Notes: generated by a model from the sequence alone, not told the origin. Counted from the first letter of the stretch, positions 54,054 through 62,482 are shown. The stretch is 64,000 bases of DNA from Chitinophaga cymbidii (GCF_007992715.1 NZ_BKAU01000006.1:291905-355904), one strand, 5' to 3'. A program made the numbers and translations.

Positions 54054-54084
54054 TTGCAACAGAATGAAACTTTTTGTAGTTTTA
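54054..54084 (+). promoter_or_regulatory. Candidate promoter of the GH123 gene
   Basis: TTG (54054-54056), 20-base spacer, TAGTTTTA (54077-54084), one base off the -7 consensus, 41 bases upstream of the ATG at 54126. Confidence 0.4.
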
Positions 54085-54125
54085 TTCGAAACCATTTAAA
54101 AGAAAGTAAAACTGCTACTCAATCT

Positions 54126-55910
54126 ATGAATGCAAAAAGAACGTTCTATCAGCTAATTTATGCAGGGACCTTAACAGGAATGACCAGCGCCGGATTTTGC
54201 CAGGAGCCACAGTGGGATAAAGGGCAAACATTTATAGAAGCAAGCGACCCCGTAAAGGTGGATGATCAAAGCTGGCGGCCGGTAAAGCCGGGCTTGCACA
54301 GTTCCTTCGTTTCCATCGACAAACGTTATGCTAAATCTGAAGCGCCGAAAGTGAGCATGGAGCGCTCCGTGCATGTAAAGGGCTGGAAAGGGGAGCGGCT
54401 GTCCGCCCAGCTGCTGCTCTGGACTACCGACTCCATTCCCGGCGTGAAAGTGCAGCTGTCCGGCTTTACATCCAAAAACGGAAAGCAGCTCGGAGCAATT
54501 GCCTATGCCCGGTTTGAGCGTTATATTCTTACCGATGAGTTCGGCCCGGGATGCGGGAAACGTAAGCCGGGAGACTTTGCAGCCTCGCTGTCGCCGGACA
54601 TGCTGGACGATCTTTCATCCTTCAACCTGGAAAAGAAAAAAACAAGACCTGTCTGGATCACCATCGAAATCCCCCGGAACGCCGAAAAGGGCGCCTATGC
54701 GGGAAAGGTGCAAATAACCGCTCCCGGTGGCAAGCAGCAGGAACTGAATATATCCCTCGACGTTATAGACATGCTGCTGCCGGAGCCGTCTGCCTGGACC
54801 TTCCACCTGGACCAATGGCAGCATCCCTCCGCTGTTGCCCGTGTCAATAACGTACCGGTGTGGAGCGAAGCGCATTTTGAAGCCCTGAAGCCGCAGATGC
54901 AGATGCTGGCGGATGCCGGGCAGAAAGTGATCACCGCTACCCTGAATAAAGATCCCTGGCATGTGCAGACTTACGATCCTTACGAGGATATGATCATCTG
55001 GACGAAGGAAAAGGATGGAAGCTGGTCTTACGACTACCAGGTTTTTGATAAATGGGTGTCTTTTATGATGAATATGGGGATCAAAAAGATGATCAACTGC
55101 TATTCCATCGTTCCCTGGAACAACGAGATCCATTATAAGGACGCCGCCACCGGCAAGTTCGTGGATGTAGTCGCCAAACCCGGCACGCCGGAGTTTACCA
55201 CCATGTGGGAGCCTTTCCTGAAGGACTTTGCAAAGCACCTGCAACAGAAAGGCTGGCTGGAAATCACCAACATAGCCCTGGATGAAAGGAATAAAGATGA
55301 AATGGGAGCGGCCTTTGCGTTGATAGAAAAGGTGGCGCCCTCGCTTGGCGTTGCTTATGCGGACAATCAAAAGACCTACAAACGGTATCCCAACAGCCAG
55401 GACGTGAGCACCGCGGTGCATCATCCCATAGATCCAAAAGACCTCGCGGAGCGCAGAAGCAAGGGATTGAACACTACCTTTTATATTTATTGCGGCAATA
55501 ACTTTCCCAATCAATTTACCTTTTCAGACCCCGCCGAATCTACGTATGCCGGCTGGTATGCACTGGCCGCGGGCTATGATGGCGTGCTGCGCTGGGCTTT
55601 CAATTCATGGGTAGAGAACCCGCTCGTTGATTCCAGGTTCAGGACCTGGCCGGCGGGAGACACCTATATTACCTATCCGCAAGCCAGAAGCTCCATCCGG
55701 TATGAGCGTCTGGTGGAAGGCATACAGGATTACGAGAAGGTGCAGATCGTAAAAAAATTGCTGGAACAAAAGCAGGACCACAGCAGGCTGAAAGCGCTGA
55801 ATGCCGCTATCGCCAAGCTGAACAGCCATTCCCGCTACGAGGGCTGGAATGATGATCTGAATGCGGCGAAGCAGCTGGTGAACAGCATTTCGGCATCTTT
55901 ATCAAAATAA
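54126..55910 (+). CDS. GH123-like beta-N-acetylgalactosaminidase (former DUF4091 family)
   Basis: A 594-residue secreted enzyme. The frame is open 640 bases further upstream, but ATG 54126 gives a signal peptide (MNAKRTFYQLIYAGTLTGMTSAGFC) and lies after a promoter-like site. Residues about 30-210 are the beta-sandwich GH123 N-domain (VSMERSVHVKGWKGERLSAQLLLWTT), about 215-560 the catalytic (beta/alpha)8 barrel. The adjacent catalytic Asp-Glu pair of GH123 is Asp386-Glu387 in ITNIALDERNKDEM, and AAGYDGVLRWAFNSWVENPLVDSRFRTWPAGDTYITYP is the usual C-terminal motif. GH123 enzymes use the substrate acetamido group, so GalNAc or another 2-acetamido sugar is expected. Confidence 0.87.
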   Translation: MNAKRTFYQLIYAGTLTGMTSAGFCQEPQWDKGQTFIEASDPVKVDDQSWRPVKPGLHSSFVSIDKRYAKSEAPKVSMERSVHVKGWKGERLSAQLLLWTTDSIPGVKVQLSGFTSKNGKQLGAIAYARFERYILTDEFGPGCGKRKPGDFAASLSPDMLDDLSSFNLEKKKTRPVWITIEIPRNAEKGAYAGKVQITAPGGKQQELNISLDVIDMLLPEPSAWTFHLDQWQHPSAVARVNNVPVWSEAHFEALKPQMQMLADAGQKVITATLNKDPWHVQTYDPYEDMIIWTKEKDGSWSYDYQVFDKWVSFMMNMGIKKMINCYSIVPWNNEIHYKDAATGKFVDVVAKPGTPEFTTMWEPFLKDFAKHLQQKGWLEITNIALDERNKDEMGAAFALIEKVAPSLGVAYADNQKTYKRYPNSQDVSTAVHHPIDPKDLAERRSKGLNTTFYIYCGNNFPNQFTFSDPAESTYAGWYALAAGYDGVLRWAFNSWVENPLVDSRFRTWPAGDTYITYPQARSSIRYERLVEGIQDYEKVQIVKKLLEQKQDHSRLKALNAAIAKLNSHSRYEGWNDDLNAAKQLVNSISASLSK

Positions 55911-55928
55911 TATAAAACGTACATGGAG

Positions 55929-55960
55929 AAAAGGGAAGGGGCTGCTCTTCCCTTTTTTTT
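55929..55960 (+). terminator. Rho-independent terminator after the GH123 gene
   Basis: AAAAGGGAAG (55929-55938) pairs perfectly with CTTCCCTTTT (55947-55956), 8-base loop, with eight T residues at 55953-55960. It starts 18 bases beyond the GH123 stop. Confidence 0.9.
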
Positions 55961-55976
55961 ACGCCGGGCTGTTCTA

Positions 55977-56582
55977 TCAGTACACCGCATGCAATTCCCG
56001 GACAGCACTGAACAACGCCTGCGCCATTTTACGCGCTGTTTTATCATATTTTTCCCGGTAGATCTTCAGCAGCTGTTCTTCCGAGGGATATTGATCTTTG
56101 CCATGTTCTTTGATCATCACGCTGAGCGTGGCGAACGGCGGCAGCTGCAGGCCGATGGCGTTGTAAAAATTGCCGATGGTGCCGATGATGTGCTGCGCCC
56201 CGTCCGAATCGCCGGTGATGATAATGCCTCCCACCTTGTTTTCCAGTCCCGAAGGCTGGCCTTTCATGAGCTTGTCATGCAGCGCATCGAGCCGCTCTAT
56301 CACCTTTTGTATTTCGGAGGAATGGGAGCCCCACCAGATAGGGGTGGCGAAGATCACAATGTCCGCTTCCAGTGTTTTTCGCAGCAATTGCGGCCAGGCG
56401 TCGTCGGGATCGCCGAGATCGCTGGCGGTGCCCGGTGTGATATGATGCGCCACCAACCGGATGATCTCATATTCCACCTGCTGGTCTTCGAGATAACGGG
56501 CAAAGAATTGCGACAGCGTGACGGTATTGGAATGGCCTTCCTTACGCAGGGTGCCGCATAATATGATCGCTTTCATGGTCAT
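55977..56582 (-). CDS. NAD(P)H-dependent FMN reductase / flavodoxin-like protein
   Basis: A 201-residue cytoplasmic flavodoxin-fold protein. The FMN phosphate loop is CGTLRKEGHSNTVTL (about residues 9-23), and ADIVIFATPIWWGSHSSEIQKVIERLD is the typical NADPH-dependent FMN reductase segment with the dimer-helix. It starts at 56582 (MTMKAIIL) or 56576, 23-29 bases after the copper-protein gene. It is likely a quinone or chromate-type reductase in redox stress defence. Confidence 0.87.
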   Translation of the reverse strand: MTMKAIILCGTLRKEGHSNTVTLSQFFARYLEDQQVEYEIIRLVAHHITPGTASDLGDPDDAWPQLLRKTLEADIVIFATPIWWGSHSSEIQKVIERLDALHDKLMKGQPSGLENKVGGIIITGDSDGAQHIIGTIGNFYNAIGLQLPPFATLSVMIKEHGKDQYPSEEQLLKIYREKYDKTARKMAQALFSAVRELHAVY

Positions 56583-56605
56583 TCGTTTTGGTGTTGATGA
56601 TGCGG

Positions 56606-56941
56606 TCAGCGTTCGTTCATGGCTCTGCAAGCCTCCGCGCAGCGCCGGCAGATATCCGCGCATTCCCGGCAGTGCTCGTTGTTGTGCTTGCCGCATTCTT
56701 CCGCGCAAGCCTCACAGGCATCCGCGCAGATCACGCAAAGTCTTGTAGCGTGGCCGCTGCCGAGGCTCATGAGCTGAGCGCTGGCGTAGCAAAGCGCGGC
56801 GCATTCCATATCGAGCTGAATGCAGCGCGCCATGTGCGCCACATCGGGTTCCTGCGTGCAGGAGCTGGCGCAGTGGTTGCAAACCGCGGCGCATTGCAGG
56901 CAGAGATCGATGCATTCCCTGAATTCGTGGTATCCGGACAT
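56606..56941 (-). CDS. Four-helix-bundle copper-binding protein (Csp/DUF326 type)
   Basis: A 111-residue cytosolic protein with 19 cysteines arranged mostly as C-x2-C and C-x3-C along helices (ECIDLCLQCAAVCNHCASSC; LCVICADACEACAEEC; HCRECADICRRCAEAC). This is the pattern of Csp copper-storage proteins, in which Cys residues line a four-helix tube and bind many Cu(I) ions. No signal peptide is present, so it should be of the cytosolic Csp3 kind. It lies between SDR and flavodoxin-like genes in a three-gene minus-strand operon. Confidence 0.93.
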   Translation of the reverse strand: MSGYHEFRECIDLCLQCAAVCNHCASSCTQEPDVAHMARCIQLDMECAALCYASAQLMSLGSGHATRLCVICADACEACAEECGKHNNEHCRECADICRRCAEACRAMNER

Positions 56942-56971
56942 ATGCTATTAGTTTATAGTGACGAAATGGTT

Positions 56972-57958
56972 TTACGGATTGCCGCCGCCGCCGGAAGCAC
57001 CATATATATGGCCTGTGCTGAAGCTTGCATCGTTTGCAGCCAGTTGCACGTATATAGACGCCAGCTCTACCGGCTGTCCAGGCCGTCCCAATGGCGTATT
57101 GCCACCAAATGTCTCAAGCTTTTCCATCGTAGCGCCGCCGCTTACCTGTAAGGGTGTCCAGATCGGACCTGGCGCCACTCCGTTTACGCGGATGCCTTTT
57201 GGCGCCAGCTGCTTTGCCAGTGACTTAACGTAATTCGTTGTGGCGGCCTTGGTTTGTGCGTAATCGTATAGTTCTCCGGAGGGGTCGTAAGCCTGTTCGG
57301 AAGAGGTGCCGATGATGGACGAGCCCGGCTGCAGATGCGGCAGGGCCGCCTTGATGATCCAGAATGGCGCGTAAACGTTCGTTTTCATGGTGGCGTCAAA
57401 ATCTTCCGTGGTCACATCCAGGATGGAAGCTCTTGTTTGCTGGCGCGCGGCGTTGCAGACAACAATGTCCAGCCCCCCAAGCCCCGCTACCGCTTTGGCG
57501 ACCATGTCCTTACAGACCTGCTCGGTACGGATATCTCCGGGGATGGCCACTGCCTTGCGGCCGGCCTTTCTGATCAGCTCCACAACCTCCTGCGCGTCAG
57601 GTTTCTCGTCAGGCAGGTAGCTGATCGCAACGTCGGCTCCCTCCCGCGCATAAGCTATAGCCGCAGCCCTCCCCATGCCCGAATCTCCACCAGTGATCAG
57701 CGCTTTTCTGCCGGTGAGCCTGCCGCTACCTTTATAGCTGGACTCCCCATGATCGGGGCGTGGAGTCATTTTACCTGCCAGTCCAGGCCAGGGCTGTTGC
57801 TGCCGCTGGAACGGAGGCTTTGGATATTTGGTCAAAGGATTTTCTGGCTGCGTAGCGCCAGATGACGGGTTGGAGGCGATTACAATGCCGGGAGCCGCGG
57901 CCAATGCAGCGATGCTTCCTATAGCCTTGCGGCGGCTCATCTTGTTTATGTCTAACAT
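56972..57958 (-). CDS. SDR-family oxidoreductase with twin-arginine-like export signal
   Basis: A 328-residue short-chain dehydrogenase. Residues 1-30 (MLDINKMSRRKAIGSIAALA...) look like a Tat signal (SRRKAIG), unusual for this family. The Rossmann core starts at about residue 83: GRKALITGGDSGMGRAAAIAYAREGADVAISYLP (TGGDSGMG, cofactor loop), NAARQ, active-site Ser in GTSSEQAYDPSGELYDYAQTKAA with Tyr-x3-Lys (YAQTK). It resembles glucose/ribitol dehydrogenase-like general-stress SDRs such as E. coli YghA. The copper-protein gene follows after 30 bases. Confidence 0.9.
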   Translation of the reverse strand: MLDINKMSRRKAIGSIAALAAAPGIVIASNPSSGATQPENPLTKYPKPPFQRQQQPWPGLAGKMTPRPDHGESSYKGSGRLTGRKALITGGDSGMGRAAAIAYAREGADVAISYLPDEKPDAQEVVELIRKAGRKAVAIPGDIRTEQVCKDMVAKAVAGLGGLDIVVCNAARQQTRASILDVTTEDFDATMKTNVYAPFWIIKAALPHLQPGSSIIGTSSEQAYDPSGELYDYAQTKAATTNYVKSLAKQLAPKGIRVNGVAPGPIWTPLQVSGGATMEKLETFGGNTPLGRPGQPVELASIYVQLAANDASFSTGHIYGASGGGGNP

Positions 57959-58119
57959 AGCGCAGTAATTGAGTGGTGTGCCTGGGTTTTACCAGCACTC
58001 CGCTAAAAAGGGGCCATACAGAAATGATCTGTTCTTTATTACTGCTACTCAATTTGTTGCACAGACTGGCATATTGCAACTGGCTGGTGAAGTGAGGATT
58101 TTCAACGACAAACCGGGTA

Positions 58120-58137
58120 CTGGCGCTACAACGCCAG
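58120..58137. terminator. Small hairpin after the membrane-protein gene
   Basis: CTGGCG (58120-58125) and CGCCAG (58132-58137) form a 6-bp stem with a 6-base loop, 11 bases beyond the stop of the minus-strand gene at 58149. No T-run follows on either strand, so this is only a possible terminator. Confidence 0.25.
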
Positions 58138-58148
58138 GAATCAATTGT

Positions 58149-58547
58149 CTATTGACCTGTAAAATCGATAAAATTGAGGATTACCAACGAAAGCCAGATA
58201 AGAACCAAAATGATTGTTGGTACCAAAAGTTTTTTCTTTTTATAATAAACCCTTTTTAGCAACATATTCCAAACCGGAAATGCAAGCAAAATAGCCCCCA
58301 AAAGCAATGGAATAAAAAACGTCAACATTGTCAGATCAAAATATGCCATTACTGCCAAATGCCCTATTTCAAGGAATAAAGCTATGATAACAAGCCAGAT
58401 AATATTTATCGGCTTCTTAACCTTTATCAGGTTGATGGACATCAAAACGGCCCCTCCAAGAGGAGTTAAACAAAACGAATAGAGAAACACCAGGGTTCTC
58501 GAATAAAGGGAAGGTACAGCGTCATCAAAATCATCAAGATAGTCCAT
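58149..58547 (-). CDS. Small integral membrane protein, function unknown
   Basis: A 132-residue protein with four hydrophobic helices (about 18-42, 48-68, 72-95 and 108-128; FLYSFCLTPLGGAVLMSINLI, IIWLVIIALFLEIGHLAVMAYF, LTFFIPLLLGAILLAFPVW, LLVPTIILVLIWLSLVILNF). A lysine-rich linker KRVYYKKKKL precedes the last helix. The coding sequence is noticeably more AT-rich than its neighbours, as are the flanking gaps. I do not recognise the family. It is followed 55 bases upstream by the DinB gene on the same strand. Confidence 0.7.
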   Translation of the reverse strand: MDYLDDFDDAVPSLYSRTLVFLYSFCLTPLGGAVLMSINLIKVKKPINIIWLVIIALFLEIGHLAVMAYFDLTMLTFFIPLLLGAILLAFPVWNMLLKRVYYKKKKLLVPTIILVLIWLSLVILNFIDFTGQ

Positions 58548-58601
58548 AATAAGAGTGTAAATAATTGAGAATGTAATTAGCCAGAGGGCAAAATGTCTGT
58601 G

Positions 58602-59045
58602 TCAGGCTCCTTCATAGAGAATATACTCAGTCACCAAAGGCTCCATCCCGCTTTGCCGGAATTCTGTGGCTATTTGCCCCCGGTGATAAGTGGAATGGTT
58701 AATGACGTGGAATAACAGCTCCCGGACCGCTTTACGGAAGGGCTTGCCTTTTATGCTGTAAGTAACCATGCTGTCCAGATCGAGCTGATCGATTATCAGC
58801 AATGTGCGTTCATAGTTCTCTTTATCAATACGCTTGAAATCCTCAACAGGATGAGCATCCCAAACCCCGAAAACAGGGCTGCCGGATTCCGATCTGTTAT
58901 TCCAGATATGATGCGCATTCAGGATGTGGCTGTAAAGTTTTATCGCTTTTTCGGAGGTTTTATCTGTGTTTGCGTTAAAAGCATCTCCCAATTTCTGATT
59001 CGTATAGTGATTGTATGCAAATAGCTCTTTAAAGAAATTCCTCAT
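58602..59045 (-). CDS. DinB-family (YfiT-like) protein
   Basis: A 147-residue four-helix protein of the DinB/YfiT superfamily, usually metal-dependent. The metal-binding His residues appear in SHILNAHHIWNNR (about residue 45) and LLFHVINHSTYHRGQIATEFRQSG (about residue 115-135, His-x3-His typical of DinB). Length is standard. It may act on a thiol or damaged small molecule; no more can be said. Confidence 0.9.
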   Translation of the reverse strand: MRNFFKELFAYNHYTNQKLGDAFNANTDKTSEKAIKLYSHILNAHHIWNNRSESGSPVFGVWDAHPVEDFKRIDKENYERTLLIIDQLDLDSMVTYSIKGKPFRKAVRELLFHVINHSTYHRGQIATEFRQSGMEPLVTEYILYEGA

Positions 59046-59265
59046 GGATTGTTGTTGTTTTTAGATAGTCGCAAAATGCCTTCAGATTGGCGTATATACA
59101 CCTGACTGGCGTCACTCCTCCGTTTTAACTTTGTTCAACCGCTAACCTAAAAGTACACAAACCGGAACAAAAGCGGATATAAAAAGGAAGTAAGTGGAGC
59201 AGCTACCACTTCAAAAAACGGGCGGAACCGAAAAGCCAGATGAGTAGGAAGCAAATGCATATGTT

Positions 59266-59712
59266 ATGTCAAACAATGTTTCGCTGCACAGAGTGCTTAA
59301 AGCTTCGCCGGAAAAAGTATACCGCGCATTTACGGAAGCCACTGCTATCGCTTCCTGGTTGCCTCCTTACGGGTTTCTTTGTACCGTTCATGAAATGGAT
59401 GCAAAGACCGGTGGCACTTACCGGATGTCATTCCAGAACTTTTCCACCGGGAACAGTCATTCATTCGGTGGCGCATACCTGGAACTCAAACCGAACGAGT
59501 TTCTGAAATACACCGATAAATTCGATGATCCCAACCTGCCGGGAGAAATGATCACTACCGTTTCGCTCCGGAACACGATTGCCGGTACGGAGATAAAGAT
59601 TACGCAGGAAGGGATTCCGGATGCCATACCCGCGGAAATGTGTTACCTGGGCTGGCAGGAGTCGCTGGAAAAGCTGGCGAAGCTGGTGGAGCCCGAGATA
59701 CCGGATGCCTGA
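59266..59712 (+). CDS. SRPBCC-family (AHSA1-like) protein
   Basis: A 148-residue START/Bet-v1-like helix-grip protein of the activator-of-Hsp90 homologue type. Typical motifs are LHRVLKASPEKVYRAFTEATAIASWLPPYGF at the N-terminus, GGTYRMSFQN, and YLGWQESLEKLAKLVEPEI at the end. These proteins bind hydrophobic ligands. It is a single gene followed by a strong terminator. Confidence 0.9.
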   Translation: MSNNVSLHRVLKASPEKVYRAFTEATAIASWLPPYGFLCTVHEMDAKTGGTYRMSFQNFSTGNSHSFGGAYLELKPNEFLKYTDKFDDPNLPGEMITTVSLRNTIAGTEIKITQEGIPDAIPAEMCYLGWQESLEKLAKLVEPEIPDA

Positions 59713-59740
59713 TTGGACGATCATTCCATACGTTTAATGT

Positions 59741-59777
59741 AAAAGCCGCGTGAATCATACGATTTATGCGGCTTTTT
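59741..59777 (+). terminator. Rho-independent terminator after the SRPBCC gene
   Basis: AAAAGCCGC (59741-59749) pairs with GCGGCTTTT (59768-59776), 18-base loop, followed by TTTTATTT. It starts 28 bases after the stop. Confidence 0.85.
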
Positions 59778-59879
59778 ATTTCCCGTCAAAATGCAATATT
59801 TTTCAAAAAGCTATAATATCGATCAATATTATTATATATTAGCCGCACAAGCCCTGATTTATATTCATATTTAGTCAGG

Positions 59880-59887
59880 TAAGTTTG
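59880..59887 (+). promoter_or_regulatory. Candidate -7 promoter box for the acyltransferase-desaturase operon
   Basis: TAAGTTTG matches TAnnTTTG exactly. It overlaps the TTG at 59885, the first possible start of the acyltransferase frame, which implies that translation begins further downstream. Confidence 0.5.
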
Positions 59888-59917
59888 TACTTTATTGTAC
59901 CTACAACTTATGCCATT

Positions 59918-60808
59918 TTGAGTATTATTTTTTACTACCTGCTTATACCGGTAGTGTACCTTATTAGTATCCTTCCCTTTCCGCTGCTATACCTGCTTTC
60001 GGACGTATTTTTCTGTCTTCTCTATTATGTGGTGGGCTACCGTAAAAAAGTGGTGCGGCAAAACCTGGCAAATGCATTCCCGGAAAAAACGGCCGCAGAA
60101 CGGGAGAAGATCCGCCGTGATTTCTACCGCTACTTCTGCGATCTGTTCCTGGAAACCTTTAAAACATTAACGATCAGCAAATCCGCCATGATAAAGCATT
60201 GCGCTTTAACGGAGGAAAGCGTGGCCCTGTTTACGCGCCTGCATGCCGAAGGCAAAAGCGTGGTGCTGGTGATGGGGCACAAAGGCAACTGGGAGTGGGC
60301 CGGCAATACATTCAGCATTTTATGCCCGCAGCAACTGTACGTGGTGTACCATCCGCTGGCGAATAAACATTACAACGGGCTGATGTACAGGATGCGCACA
60401 CGCTTCGGGACCAAACTGATCGCCATGCAGGAAACTTTCCGGGAAATGGTGAAGCTGAAAGGAGAGATCAACGCCACGGCGCTTATCGCCGATCAGTCGC
60501 CGCGGCCGGACAACGCCCAATGGCTGACGTTCCTGCAACAGGACACACCGGTATTTACCGGTACGGAGCGCATCGCGTCAAAAATGAACTACCCGGTGGT
60601 ATATGTTTCCGTTACCCGCATCAAACGGGGATATTATACGGTATCCGCCGAGGTACTGGTGGAATCACCGGCCCTTGAGCCGCCGGGGAACGTTACCGCC
60701 CTGCATACCGCCAGGCTGGAAGCCGACATCGTCCGCCAGCCGGCCACCTGGCTATGGTCGCACCGGAGATGGAAACATAAAAGAACCAACACAACCGCAA
60801 CTGCTTAA
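59918..60808 (+). CDS. Lysophospholipid acyltransferase family protein (LpxL/HtrB-like)
   Basis: A membrane acyltransferase of about 296 residues. No ATG is available near the start; TTG at 59918 (SIIFYYLLIPVVYLISILPFPLLYLL) lies about 24 bases after a promoter-type box, whereas the earlier TTG at 59885 would sit inside that box. It has an N-terminal membrane helix, the region GYRKKVVRQNLANAFPEKTAAEREKIRRDFYRYF typical of LpxL-like enzymes, and the catalytic HX4-D/E-like site VLVMGHKGNWEWAG. The C-terminus RQPATWLWSHRRWKHKR is the usual family end. It acylates a lysolipid or lipid A precursor. The desaturase gene follows after 9 bases. Confidence 0.88.
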   Translation: MSIIFYYLLIPVVYLISILPFPLLYLLSDVFFCLLYYVVGYRKKVVRQNLANAFPEKTAAEREKIRRDFYRYFCDLFLETFKTLTISKSAMIKHCALTEESVALFTRLHAEGKSVVLVMGHKGNWEWAGNTFSILCPQQLYVVYHPLANKHYNGLMYRMRTRFGTKLIAMQETFREMVKLKGEINATALIADQSPRPDNAQWLTFLQQDTPVFTGTERIASKMNYPVVYVSVTRIKRGYYTVSAEVLVESPALEPPGNVTALHTARLEADIVRQPATWLWSHRRWKHKRTNTTATA

Positions 60809-60817
60809 AAGAAGGTA

Positions 60818-61852
60818 ATGTTAGAAGGAAAACAACTTATCCTGGCCACCAAGCCCTATGCGCGGGAACAACGCGCCCTGAGCTGGTGGTATACTATATC
60901 CACGTTAGGGCTGCTCATCGCATCGCTCACCGCCACCATGGCTATGCCTTTCCTTCCGCTGCGGATCGCATGCAGCGTGCTGTCCGGATTGCTGATCGTG
61001 CGAATGTTCGTTATCTATCACGATTACCAGCATCATTCCATTTTAAAGAACAGCGCCATCGCCGAAGTGATCATGACCATATTTGGTATTTATATCCTGG
61101 CGCCGGCCAGCATCTGGAAGCGTTCGCACGATTACCACCATCAGCACAACTCGAAGCTGTACAGCGCCAGCATCGGCTCTTATCCCATCGTAACGGCCAA
61201 AAAATTTGCGGCCATGAGCCGCCGCGAACGCACGATGTATCTGTTTACACGGCATCCGCTGACCATCCTGTTCGGTTATCTGTTCATGTTCATCATCGGC
61301 ATGTGCATTAACTCCTTTGTGGTTAGTCCAAGGCGCCACTACGATGCGCTGATAGCCCTGCTGGTACACTTGTCCGCATCGGTGATCGTTGTAGCGCTTG
61401 CCGGGTGGACGGCCTGGCTGCTATTAATATTAGCACCCATTTTTATCGCCTGCGCGATCGGGACGTACCTGTTCTACGCCCAGCATAACTTTCCGGGAGT
61501 GATCTTTAACACGAAGGAGGATTGGTGTTACGATGAGGCGGCCCTGTTATCTTCCAGTCACATGGTGATGAACCCGGTGATGGCGTGGTTTACGGGGAAC
61601 ATCGGCCTGCATCATATCCATCACCTGAATGCCCGCATTCCGTTTTATCGTTTGCCGGAAGCTTTGAACAATATTCCCGAGCTGCAGACCGCTACCACCA
61701 CCTCTCTGCGGTGGAAAGACATCTGCGCCTGCCTGAAGCTGAAAGTCTGGGACCCGGAATTGCAGATGATGATCGGCTTGAAAGCGGTCAGGAGGGAGGA
61801 GCTCATTGGCGAAATGGATAGCAGCCGTAAACTGAAACCCCTCATCCGTTAA
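60818..61852 (+). CDS. Fatty acid desaturase
   Basis: A 344-residue membrane di-iron desaturase. All three histidine boxes are intact: HDYQHH (68-73), HDYHHQH (104-110) and HHIHH (265-269). Four to six hydrophobic helices surround them. It is co-transcribed with the acyltransferase (9-base gap), pointing to remodelling of membrane lipids, for example in response to temperature. Position of the double bond cannot be told from the sequence. Confidence 0.92.
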   Translation: MLEGKQLILATKPYAREQRALSWWYTISTLGLLIASLTATMAMPFLPLRIACSVLSGLLIVRMFVIYHDYQHHSILKNSAIAEVIMTIFGIYILAPASIWKRSHDYHHQHNSKLYSASIGSYPIVTAKKFAAMSRRERTMYLFTRHPLTILFGYLFMFIIGMCINSFVVSPRRHYDALIALLVHLSASVIVVALAGWTAWLLLILAPIFIACAIGTYLFYAQHNFPGVIFNTKEDWCYDEAALLSSSHMVMNPVMAWFTGNIGLHHIHHLNARIPFYRLPEALNNIPELQTATTTSLRWKDICACLKLKVWDPELQMMIGLKAVRREELIGEMDSSRKLKPLIR

Positions 61853-61864
61853 TTCCTTCGCTTC

Positions 61865-61926
61865 ATAACTATTTGACATCCCTAGCTTGCGTCCATCAAA
61901 TCACCCCATAAACCGTCAATAGTTAT
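61865..61926. repeat. Inverted repeat before the lipoprotein gene
   Basis: ATAACTATTTGAC (61865-61877) and GTCAATAGTTAT (61915-61926) are inverted copies with one bulged T, 37 bases apart. The right arm overlaps the ATG at 61925, so folding of the transcript could hide the start; binding of a protein to the two arms is another option. Confidence 0.4.
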
Positions 61927-62482
61927 GAAAAATGCTTTTGTATTGCTTTCGTCTGTCCTCCTGATGGCCCTGTGCGCCTGCAAGAAAGAAGGCCCCGCCG
62001 GTCCTGTCGGCAAAGATGGCAACGCCAACATCACGGCAAAGAAAATTATGACGATGGCATCCACCTGGAAATATCCCGGCCACTACGCCCTCGACTACGG
62101 CAACAACCAGGTGAAGCTGCATTTCAGCAAATACATCACCATAGAGGCCCCCGAGATCACGAAGGAAGTCATTGATAACGGACTGGTGCTGGTATACATG
62201 ATCCCGAAAGGCGTGCACAACTGGATGCCGTTGCCGCTTTCGTTCCAGGCGGCATCCCCTTCTGACGTGGTGCATAACTTTGCGTACGAATACCGCCAGG
62301 GTACGCTTACCATTCATTACTACTGGACGGCCAACACCACCGGCAAACAGGTGCCCGACGGGCTGGAAACCACACTGATGCCTTTTTATAACTTCAGGTA
62401 CGTGGTGGCGTCAGGCGTGATGAGCGATAAGCTGAAGACTTCGGGCGGGGAGCTGCAGGTGCCTGCTTTCAGCGGGCGTTGA
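61925..62482 (+). CDS. Lipoprotein with short collagen-like stretch, function unknown
   Basis: A 185-residue lipoprotein (MKNAFVLLSSVLLMALCAC, Cys19). Right after the Cys comes a collagen-like GPAGPVGKDG stretch, often seen as a stalk in Bacteroidota surface lipoproteins. The rest is beta-rich (ASTWKYPGHYALDYGNNQVKLHFSKYITI; YEYRQGTLTIHYYWTANTTGKQVPDG) and ends MSDKLKTSGGELQVPAFSGR. The family is unknown. It is 72 bases after the desaturase and 16 bases before the hydrolase gene, with which it probably shares a transcript. Confidence 0.8.
   Translation: MKNAFVLLSSVLLMALCACKKEGPAGPVGKDGNANITAKKIMTMASTWKYPGHYALDYGNNQVKLHFSKYITIEAPEITKEVIDNGLVLVYMIPKGVHNWMPLPLSFQAASPSDVVHNFAYEYRQGTLTIHYYWTANTTGKQVPDGLETTLMPFYNFRYVVASGVMSDKLKTSGGELQVPAFSGR

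Noticed and set aside
54045..54060. Half-match to the LacI operator (GGAATACGTTGCA) upstream of the GH123 gene
   Set aside because: Only one half-site agrees and symmetry is lost, so it is not counted as a third operator.
53484..54125. Extended N-terminus of the GH123 frame by 214 codons
   Set aside because: The extension is antisense to the alpha/beta hydrolase gene; a signal peptide starts at 54126 and a promoter-like site lies at 54054-54084.
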